A stretch of 6,744 bases of DNA from Gammaproteobacteria bacterium (lineage in GTDB: Bacteria > Pseudomonadota > Gammaproteobacteria > Competibacterales > Competibacteraceae). The DNA lies in contig PWUP01000188.1 in assembly GCA_003562535.1 (NCBI GenBank), positions 1 through 6,744 on the forward strand, in the 5' to 3' direction. The translations under genes were made by a program, and so were the position numbers. This document shows, piece by piece, positions 1-4,859 of the stretch (its first letter is position 1; every line of letters starts with the position of its first letter). The notes under the pieces were generated by a model. It saw only the letters and a list, made by a program, of their open reading frames with translations, was not told the DNA's origin and ran no database searches.

Positions 1-224
1 CCCAGCCGCGCCAAGATATTTAATACCGCTAAATTAGAGTTGGCTTTAACGGCATAGCAAATCAGATGCGGATGATTGGCAAACGCTTGATCAAATGCGC
101 GCCAATGGCGTTCAATGGTTGCTCGCGAATAAATATAACAGGGGGTGCCATACTCAGCGACGATAGAGGCCACGGGCTGCTGTTCTGCATACAACTCGCC
201 GTCATGATAATTGAAATAATCCAA
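1..224 (-). CDS. lysA: Diaminopimelate decarboxylase, N-terminal part (cut by the left edge)
   Basis: This gene encodes the PLP-dependent enzyme that decarboxylates meso-diaminopimelate to L-lysine in the cytoplasm, the last step of lysine synthesis. The 74 complete codons visible read as the start of the alanine-racemase-like barrel. The opening (MDYFNYHDGELYAE) matches Pseudomonas-type LysA. The segment CYAVKANSN at residues 57-64 contains Lys60, the lysine expected to form the Schiff base with PLP. The start is a TTG at 224-222. An in-frame TAA lies two codons upstream (the stop of lptM), no other start codon intervenes, and GAGGAG sits 9 nt before the TTG, so the start is well fixed. It follows lptM in the same reading frame and is probably co-transcribed with it. 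In many gammaproteobacteria dapF follows, outside this window. Family assignment is firm; only about the first sixth of the protein is present. Confidence 0.93.
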   Translation of the reverse strand, partial: MDYFNYHDGELYAEQQPVASIVAEYGTPCYIYSRATIERHWRAFDQAFANHPHLICYAVKANSNLAVLNILARL

Positions 225-230
225 GCAGAT

Positions 231-377
231 TTACTCCTCTGCTGCTGCGGTTTCTAGAGTTTCGTCAGGCGGTTCTGGCAGGTACAAATCGCCCGTCTGG
301 CCACAACCCAGCAGCAACAGCCCGCCGATGATCACCAGACTCAGGCGCTGAAGCGTCCTAGATTGATTCTGCTGCAC
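231..377 (-). CDS. lptM: LptM (YifL-like) small outer-membrane lipoprotein
   Basis: This 48-residue lipoprotein was recognised by reading the minus strand directly. A short N-terminus with two arginines (Arg7, Arg11) is followed by a hydrophobic stretch at residues 12-23 and a lipobox LLGC, with Cys25 as the lipidation site. The mature start CGQTGDLYLPEPP matches the signature of the YifL/LptM family, which in Escherichia coli assists assembly of the LptD-LptE lipopolysaccharide translocon. The tail is acidic and low in complexity, as is usual. The start is a GTG at 377-375 with AGGGG 6 nt upstream; an in-frame TAA two codons before it excludes a longer form. The stop codon overlaps the ribosome-binding region of lysA. 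The lptM-lysA pairing is common in gammaproteobacteria and supports the call. The family role is from knowledge of E. coli, not from this sequence. Confidence 0.88.
   Translation of the reverse strand: MQQNQSRTLQRLSLVIIGGLLLLGCGQTGDLYLPEPPDETLETAAAEE
234..239 (-). promoter_or_regulatory. Ribosome-binding site deciding the TTG start of lysA
   Basis: GAGGAG on the minus strand lies 9 nt before the TTG at 224-222. It forms the last two codons of lptM, so translation of lptM runs across the lysA ribosome-binding site. This supports both the unusual TTG start and translational coupling of the two genes. Confidence 0.7.
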
Positions 378-462
378 TCGTTACCCCTGTTACATTAGTT
401 TCACTTATGGCAGTTTATACTGCGTAACCAACCAAAGCCATCCACCAAGCTAGAGAGTGTCC
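378..462. promoter_or_regulatory. Divergent intergenic region with a palindrome over a possible -10 box
   Basis: These 85 bases separate lptM (leftward) from the esterase gene (rightward), so promoters for both directions are expected here. The perfect inverted repeat GCAGT-TTAT-ACTGC occupies 410-423. On the plus strand it contains TATACT (416-421), a good -10 match, though no clear -35 lies at the usual distance. On the minus strand the same spot reads TATAAA (419-414). GTTAC occurs twice as a direct repeat (380-384 and 389-393) and once inverted (GTAAC, 424-428). A palindrome covering a -10 box is the usual geometry of a repressor site, but no specific regulator can be named. Confidence 0.4.
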
Positions 463-1152
463 ATGTCTGAAGCCTTATTAAACCGTATTGAAATTGAACC
501 CACTCAAGTAGCCGCACGGGCTGCCGTCATTTGGCTGCATGGTCTGGGCGCAAGTGGGCATGATTTCGAACCCATTGTACCTTATCTGCGCGTACCTGCC
601 GAACTGGGAGTGCGCTTTGTGTTTCCGCATGCGCCCATGCAGCCGGTGACCGTCAATGCCGGAATGACCATGCCCTCTTGGTATGATATTTACGATATGG
701 ACATTCCCCGTCGTGAGGATGTTGCCGGGATTCGCGCCACTGGGCAGCACATCGCGGCCTTGATCACTCATGAAATCCAGCGCGGTGTTCCCAGTCAATC
801 CATTATATTGGCGGGTTTTTCCCAAGGTGGAGCTATGGCGTTATACACCGGTCTGCGCTATGCTGAGCCCTTGGCGGGTGTGCTCGCCTTGTCGTGTTAT
901 TTGCCGCTGGCCGAGAGTTTAGCCACCGAGGCGCATGCGGCGAATCGCGCCACCCCCATTATGATGATGCACGGTGCTCATGACCCCGTGATCCCAGTGG
1001 ACTACGGGGCTCAAGGTCATCAGCGGTTGCAAGCGCTGGGCTATACCAGTGAATGGCACACTTACCCTATGGGTCATGAAGTCCACCCACAACAAATTCA
1101 GGTTATTGGTACTTGGCTGACTCACCATCTCAACGGAGCAAATCCACAATGA
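463..1152 (+). CDS. Carboxylesterase / phospholipase-like alpha/beta hydrolase (Abhydrolase_2 family)
   Basis: This 229-residue cytoplasmic serine hydrolase belongs to the family of Pseudomonas fluorescens carboxylesterase II and E. coli YpfH, close to the usual family length of about 220. Visible motifs are HGLGASG at 26-32 (oxyanion-hole loop), GFSQGG at 118-123 with nucleophile Ser120, HDP with Asp174, and GHE with His205, giving a complete Ser-Asp-His triad. No signal peptide is present. I chose the ATG at 463 because AGAGAG lies about 5 nt upstream; an in-frame GTG at 457 would add only two residues and has no ribosome-binding site. The stop overlaps the start of the next gene as ATGA, so the two are probably one operon. 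Relatives hydrolyse short-chain esters; the natural substrate cannot be told from the sequence. Confidence 0.93.
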   Translation: MSEALLNRIEIEPTQVAARAAVIWLHGLGASGHDFEPIVPYLRVPAELGVRFVFPHAPMQPVTVNAGMTMPSWYDIYDMDIPRREDVAGIRATGQHIAALITHEIQRGVPSQSIILAGFSQGGAMALYTGLRYAEPLAGVLALSCYLPLAESLATEAHAANRATPIMMMHGAHDPVIPVDYGAQGHQRLQALGYTSEWHTYPMGHEVHPQQIQVIGTWLTHHLNGANPQ

Positions 1153-2324
1153 ACAAACGCCTACTGATTGCCCAAGGGGGCGGCCCGACGGCCGTGATTA
1201 ACCAAACCCTAGTCGGTGCCGTATTTGAAGCGCAACGCCAAGGGTTCTCGGAAATTTACGGAGCGCGTCACGGGGTGCGCGGCATCATTGACCGCCAGTT
1301 CATCGACTTGGGACGGGAAACTCCGACCCGACTCGAACGAGTGGCCTATACGCCATCCTCGGCCTTGGGTTCAACCCGTGATAAACCAGATGCGGCCTAC
1401 TGTGCGCGGATTCTGGAAGTGCTTAAAGAGAAACAGATTGATCATTTTTTCTACATCGGTGGCAATGACTCCGCCGATACCGTGCGCTTGGTCAGCGAGG
1501 CGGCTGAACAAAGTGGTTACCCGCTGTGTGCGCTGCATTTGCCCAAGACCGTGGACAATGATCTGGTTGGCAATGACCACACGCCGGGTTATGCCTCAGC
1601 CGCGCGTTATATTACCCAGACGCTGATGGGAGCTGATTTAGACAATCGAGCCTTGCCGGGGGTGTATCTGGCGGTGATTATGGGCCGACATGCTGGATTC
1701 CTAACCGGCGCTGCCGCCATGGCTCGGCATTATCCTGACGATGGTCCACACTTGTTGTACCTGCCCGAGCGCACCTTTGATATGGACCGTTTTCTGGCAG
1801 ATGTCGATCAGATATACACTCGGCTCGGTCGCTGCGTTGTGGCGCTCAGTGAGGGCATTCACGATGCCAGCGGTGAACCCATCGTGACTCGATTAATCCA
1901 AGCCGAAAAAGACGCCCACGGTAATGTGCAGCTCTCAGGTACGGGCGCTTTGGCGGATCTGCTGAGCACCACGCTGCGCGAAAAACTGGGGCTGAAACGG
2001 GTGCGTGGCGATACCTTGGGCTATCCGCAGCGTTCATTTTTTGGCTGCTATTCGCAGGTCGATGCTCAGGAAGCCCGTGAAGTCGGTGAATACGCCGTGC
2101 AATGCGCGATGGCCGGACAACGTGCGCAATCGATTGCCTTGCAACGGGTCGGTGACTATGCCGTTAGCTACACCTTGATACCGTTGACTACCGTTGCCGC
2201 ACAAACCCGAGTCGTGGCTGACGACTGGATTACTGCCGCAGGTAATGACGTCACTCCGGCATTTTGCCATTGGCTGCGGCCTTTGCTGGGTAGTGAATTG
2301 CCGGTACCCGGTCATATTGTTTGA
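1149..2324 (+). CDS. pfp: Pyrophosphate-dependent 6-phosphofructokinase
   Basis: This 391-residue enzyme interconverts fructose 6-phosphate and fructose 1,6-bisphosphate using pyrophosphate instead of ATP (EC 2.7.1.90), so the step is reversible. The phosphofructokinase fold is clear: the phosphate-binding loop AQGGGPT (8-14), GGND at 104-107 where ATP enzymes have GGDG, PKTVDND at 132-138, MGRHAG at 178-183, SEG at 234-236 and YPQRS at 292-296. Lys133 and the residue change in the GGND loop are the hallmarks of PPi use; Asp136 is the expected catalytic base. The ATG at 1149 is supported by GGAG 10 nt upstream and by homologous alignment from MNKRLLIAQGGG; the frame is open 12 codons further upstream, but that stretch lies inside the esterase gene. 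PPi phosphofructokinases are frequent in methanotrophs and some sulfur oxidisers. No proton-pumping pyrophosphatase gene is seen beside it. Confidence 0.94.
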   Translation: MNKRLLIAQGGGPTAVINQTLVGAVFEAQRQGFSEIYGARHGVRGIIDRQFIDLGRETPTRLERVAYTPSSALGSTRDKPDAAYCARILEVLKEKQIDHFFYIGGNDSADTVRLVSEAAEQSGYPLCALHLPKTVDNDLVGNDHTPGYASAARYITQTLMGADLDNRALPGVYLAVIMGRHAGFLTGAAAMARHYPDDGPHLLYLPERTFDMDRFLADVDQIYTRLGRCVVALSEGIHDASGEPIVTRLIQAEKDAHGNVQLSGTGALADLLSTTLREKLGLKRVRGDTLGYPQRSFFGCYSQVDAQEAREVGEYAVQCAMAGQRAQSIALQRVGDYAVSYTLIPLTTVAAQTRVVADDWITAAGNDVTPAFCHWLRPLLGSELPVPGHIV

Positions 2325-2344
2325 TCCATCCGCCTGGACGACTC

Positions 2345-2393
2345 GCAGTGCTACGCTTGCTGAGTGCAGGCTTAGCCGCGTAGCTTGGACTGC
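2345..2393. repeat. Long imperfect hairpin after pfp
   Basis: The arms pair in three blocks: GCAGT (2345-2349) with ACTGC (2389-2393), GCTACGC (2350-2356) with GCGTAGC (2378-2384), and GCTGAG (2359-2364) with CTTAGC (2371-2376, one G-U pair). The apical loop is TGCAGG. Small bulges (TT, C and TTGG) separate the blocks. That makes 18 base pairs in the 111-base gap between pfp and the permease gene. No run of T follows directly (the nearest is TGTTTTAG at 2407-2414), so it is not a textbook terminator. It may stabilise the upstream mRNA 3' end, attenuate transcription, or be a copy of a dispersed palindromic repeat. Confidence 0.55.
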
Positions 2394-2423
2394 CGTTTGC
2401 CCAAACTGTTTTAGTGTTGGGTT

Positions 2424-2448
2424 AACCGAGCCAGCATGACTCTCGGTT
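2424..2448 (+). promoter_or_regulatory. Stem-loop enclosing the permease start codon
   Basis: AACCGAG (2424-2430) and CTCGGTT (2442-2448) form a perfect 7-bp stem with an 11-nt loop that contains the ATG at 2436. No strong purine-rich ribosome-binding site is present; the weak CGAG before the ATG is itself in the stem. In the mRNA this would limit access to the start region. The structure is plain in the sequence; any regulatory effect is inference. Confidence 0.4.
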
Positions 2449-3191
2449 GGGAAGAAATGGTCATTGTGCTGGCCGTGAATCTCATGGCTGGATTAGTGCA
2501 TGGTGCCTTTGGCTTGGGATTTCCGATGGTGGTCACGCCGATTCTGGCGTTGCTGACGGATGTCCAAACCGCGATTCTGCTCACTTTGGCTCCCAATATC
2601 GCCGTCAATTTATGGAGTCTGGTACGCGGCGGTGGCTGGTGGGAGAGCGTGGTGCGCTACTGGCCCGTAGCACTGTGGATGTTGGTAGGTTCTGCCGTGG
2701 GCACGCTGATCCTAGTGGCTCTCGATCCCAATCCTTTCCGGTTGTTACTGGCGGCAACCATCGTGCTGTATTTGCTTTCGGAACGCCTCAAACAGATCGA
2801 TTGGCGTTGGATACGGCATTACCCCAGAAGCAGTGGGGCCGGAGCGGGATTTCTCGGCGGGATGTTGGGCGGTACAGTCAACGTCGGTGGCCCGGTGTTG
2901 ATGATTTACTTTTTGGAATTACGGATTGCGCCGTTGGTGTTGGTACAGGCGATTAACCTGTGTTTCCTGCTGGGCAAAACCATGCAAACGCTGACGTTCT
3001 CGGCATTGGGTGTGCTGAGCGCCGAGCTGGTATGGCTCTCTCTACCGCTGGGCGTAGCCGCTTTGGTTGGTCTGCGGTTGGGCATGGCGATTCGTGAACG
3101 GGTCGCTGCGGATACGTATCGCGGCTGGTTGCGTGCGCTACTCTGGCTGTTGTGTGGATTGCTGGTGGTGCAGTTTTTCCGCGCCCTATAG
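2436..3191 (+). CDS. TauE/SafE-family membrane permease (probable anion or sulfite exporter)
   Basis: This 251-residue, strongly hydrophobic inner-membrane protein has about eight predicted transmembrane segments. It shows the internal duplication of the TauE/SafE (formerly DUF81) family: GLVHGAFGLGFPMVVTP at 19-35 in the first half and GFLGGMLGGTVNVGGPV around 138-154 in the second. Charged loops (residues 115-132 and 218-230) separate the hydrophobic blocks. Members export sulfite, sulfoacetate or related organosulfur anions, but the family is broad and the substrate cannot be assigned here. The ATG at 2436 has a weak ribosome-binding site and lies in a hairpin loop; an in-frame ATG at 2457 is the alternative and would remove only the short hydrophilic N-terminus. 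It stands alone, with gaps of 111 and 108 bases on either side, so it may be transcribed independently. Confidence 0.85.
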   Translation: MTLGWEEMVIVLAVNLMAGLVHGAFGLGFPMVVTPILALLTDVQTAILLTLAPNIAVNLWSLVRGGGWWESVVRYWPVALWMLVGSAVGTLILVALDPNPFRLLLAATIVLYLLSERLKQIDWRWIRHYPRSSGAGAGFLGGMLGGTVNVGGPVLMIYFLELRIAPLVLVQAINLCFLLGKTMQTLTFSALGVLSAELVWLSLPLGVAALVGLRLGMAIRERVAADTYRGWLRALLWLLCGLLVVQFFRAL

Positions 3192-3299
3192 ATCGGCCAG
3201 CGGGTGTGCCCCAGCGGACTGTTGCAACCAAGGCATGGCTAACGCTATTGTGTTCAGCTTGGCTTAAACGAACGAGGGCGGTTATTCCGCATCAAACTG
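3192..3299. other. Gap before the Tol cluster, likely site of its promoter
   Basis: These 108 bases hold no convincing gene. A weak promoter-like pair is TTGCAA followed 18 nt later by TATTGT, each matching four of six consensus bases. A small GCGG-TTATT-CCGC hairpin (3278-3290) ends 9 nt before the ybgC start, where a ribosome-binding site would normally lie, and none is evident. A promoter for the Tol cluster is expected in this gap or further upstream, but I cannot place it with confidence. Confidence 0.25.
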
Positions 3300-3707
3300 A
3301 TGGCGTCTTTTTGCTGGCCTGTACGTGTGTATTACGAGGACACTGATAGCGGTGGTGTGGTGTATTACGCCAACTATCTTAAATTCATGGAGCGCGCCCG
3401 CACAGAATGGTTGCGCAGTTTTGGCTGTGGGCAACAGGAGTTGCGCGATCACCATCAGCGGCTGTTTGTTGTGCGGGCGCTGAACATCGACTATCACCGT
3501 CCGGCTAGACTGGATGACGCGCTGCAGGTCACCGTCGAACTTATTGCCCTGCGCCCGGCCAGTTTAGGGTTCGCCCACCAGGTCGTGAACACAGCCGATC
3601 ATGTCCTGTGCCGCGCACAGGTGCGGGTGGCCTGTGTGGACAGCCGCACCCTGCGACCAAGCGCCTTACCTGATGCCCTGGTTCGGGAGTTCGCCCATGG
3701 TGACTGA
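3300..3707 (+). CDS. ybgC: YbgC acyl-CoA thioesterase, first gene of the Tol cluster
   Basis: This 135-residue cytoplasmic hotdog-fold thioesterase matches E. coli YbgC in length. The signature YYEDTDSGGVVYYANY at 11-26 contains Asp16, the expected catalytic aspartate of the 4-hydroxybenzoyl-CoA thioesterase family, followed by the conserved ERARTEWLRSFG. E. coli YbgC hydrolyses acyl-CoAs and has been linked to phospholipid metabolism; its link to Tol function is mainly genomic. The ATG at 3300 gives the family-typical N-terminus, though no clear ribosome-binding site precedes it. The 3' end overlaps tolQ by 11 nt, implying translational coupling. In many relatives ruv genes lie upstream; here a TauE/SafE permease does. 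Confidence 0.94.
   Translation: MASFCWPVRVYYEDTDSGGVVYYANYLKFMERARTEWLRSFGCGQQELRDHHQRLFVVRALNIDYHRPARLDDALQVTVELIALRPASLGFAHQVVNTADHVLCRAQVRVACVDSRTLRPSALPDALVREFAHGD
3685..3689 (+). promoter_or_regulatory. Ribosome-binding site deciding the tolQ start
   Basis: GGGAG lies 7 nt before the ATG at 3697, inside the last codons of ybgC. It favours this start over in-frame upstream ATGs at 3601 and 3673 and the GTG at 3700. Confidence 0.65.
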
Positions 3708-4419
3708 GGCGTCTTTTGCCCAAATGGTGTTAAACGCCAGCTTTGTGGTGCAACTGATTATTTTACTGCTGGTGGTGATTTCCCTGCTCTCATGGACGGC
3801 CATATTCAAAAAACGCCTGACTTTACGGCGCGCACGGCGAGCGGCGGATGCCTTTGAAGACGAATTTTGGTCAGGGACGGATCTACGAGCACTCTATAAT
3901 CGGGTGCGGCGCAATGAAGACCAATTAAGCGGGTTGGAAGCTATTTTCTTGGCAGGATTTCAGGAATTTATACGCCAACGCCAGCGGGGAGTCAGTGATC
4001 CAGAGCAAATTGCGGGTGGGGCGCAACGGGCGATGCGGGCGGCATTGGCGCGTGAGGCTGAAGAGCTTGATGTGCATTTGCCCATGTTGGCCACTGTGGG
4101 TTCAACCAGTCCTTACATCGGATTATTCGGTACCGTGTGGGGGATTATGAGCGCGTTTAGGGCGCTCAGTGGTGCTCATACCGCAACCTTAACCCAAGTC
4201 GCCCCCGGCATTGCTGAGGCGCTGATCACCACAGCCTTAGGGCTGATTGCGGCCATTCCTGCCGTGATTGCCTATAACCGCGCCAGCAGCGATGTGGAGC
4301 GCTTACTCGCGCGGTATGAAATGTTCAGCGACGAATTCATTAACATCCTGCAACGTCAATCCCAGCGTTTACAGCATCAAGCGCATCCCGCGTCTGCACC
4401 AGCCGAGGGCGTCTCATGA
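3697..4419 (+). CDS. tolQ: TolQ, proton-channel subunit of the Tol-Pal motor
   Basis: TolQ is a 240-residue inner-membrane protein (E. coli TolQ has 230) of the TolQ/ExbB/MotA family. It forms the pentameric stator around TolR that converts the proton-motive force into movement of TolA. Three membrane segments are visible: about 14-36, 128-154 and 164-193. The second carries SPYIGLFGTVWGIM (138-151) and the third EALITTALGLIAAIPAV (174-190), the family's most conserved stretches. Thr146 and Thr179 align with E. coli Thr145 and Thr178, which line the ion path. A large cytoplasmic domain lies between the first and second segments. The open frame extends upstream into ybgC, but alignment and the GGGAG site favour ATG 3697. 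The stop overlaps tolR as ATGA. Confidence 0.96.
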   Translation: MVTEASFAQMVLNASFVVQLIILLLVVISLLSWTAIFKKRLTLRRARRAADAFEDEFWSGTDLRALYNRVRRNEDQLSGLEAIFLAGFQEFIRQRQRGVSDPEQIAGGAQRAMRAALAREAEELDVHLPMLATVGSTSPYIGLFGTVWGIMSAFRALSGAHTATLTQVAPGIAEALITTALGLIAAIPAVIAYNRASSDVERLLARYEMFSDEFINILQRQSQRLQHQAHPASAPAEGVS

Positions 4420-4847
4420 CGCGTATGCGTTCCTTGCGGCGCAAACCGGTCGCCGAAATTAATATGGTGCCGTATATTGATGTTGTGCTGGTGTTGTTAA
4501 TGATTTTTATGATGACGGCCCCCTTAGTGAATCAAGGCGTGGAAATTGACTTGCCGCAAGTGGAGTCTGAGGCTTTGCCCCCCGATGAATCACGCACTTT
4601 GGTAGTGGAAGTTGAACGGGACGGGACGTATTATATGTACCTTCTGGGTGACGAACCGGCCCTGCTGGGTTCACGGCAGTTACTTGAACGAGCTGCTGAA
4701 GTTTTGCAAGCCCAGCCGCAAACTGCGGTTGTCGTGCGTGCCGATGCCGCTGTAGATTATGGTCGAGTGGTGTACGCTATGAGCTTATTGCAGCAGGCGG
4801 GTGCTCCGCGAGTGGGCTTAGCCACCCGTCCCCTAGACGCGCAGTGA
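4416..4847 (+). CDS. tolR: TolR, stator partner of TolQ
   Basis: TolR has 143 residues, close to the E. coli length of 142. A short basic cytoplasmic N-terminus (RSLRRKPVAEINMVPYID) leads into a single membrane helix at about 20-38. It is followed by the periplasmic domain of the ExbD/TolR family. Asp22 in the membrane helix matches E. coli Asp23, the proton-carrying residue. With TolQ it powers TolA. The ATG at 4416 overlaps the tolQ stop and has GAGGG 6 nt upstream; an ATG three codons later is possible but has worse spacing. The family, orientation and neighbours all agree. Confidence 0.96.
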   Translation: MTRMRSLRRKPVAEINMVPYIDVVLVLLMIFMMTAPLVNQGVEIDLPQVESEALPPDESRTLVVEVERDGTYYMYLLGDEPALLGSRQLLERAAEVLQAQPQTAVVVRADAAVDYGRVVYAMSLLQQAGAPRVGLATRPLDAQ

Positions 4848-4859
4848 GTGGAATAAGCG

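Noticed and set aside
66..257. Plus-strand open frame of 63 codons at the left edge
   Set aside because: It is antisense to lysA and lptM, both recognised by family motifs on the minus strand.
457..462. GTG at 457 as the esterase start
   Set aside because: It adds two residues only and lacks a ribosome-binding site; ATG at 463 has AGAGAG just upstream.
1113..1148. Upstream extension of pfp by 12 codons
   Set aside because: It lies wholly within the esterase gene and is not family-like; ATG 1149 has GGAG upstream and gives the typical N-terminus.
2395..2414. GTTT/AAAC mini-hairpin followed by TGTTTTAG as an intrinsic terminator
   Set aside because: The stem is only four or five A/T-rich pairs and the T-run is short, so it is too weak to call alone.
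3601..3696. Upstream extension of tolQ by 32 codons
   Set aside because: This stretch is the ybgC coding region in another frame, and TolQ homologues begin near the ATG at 3697.
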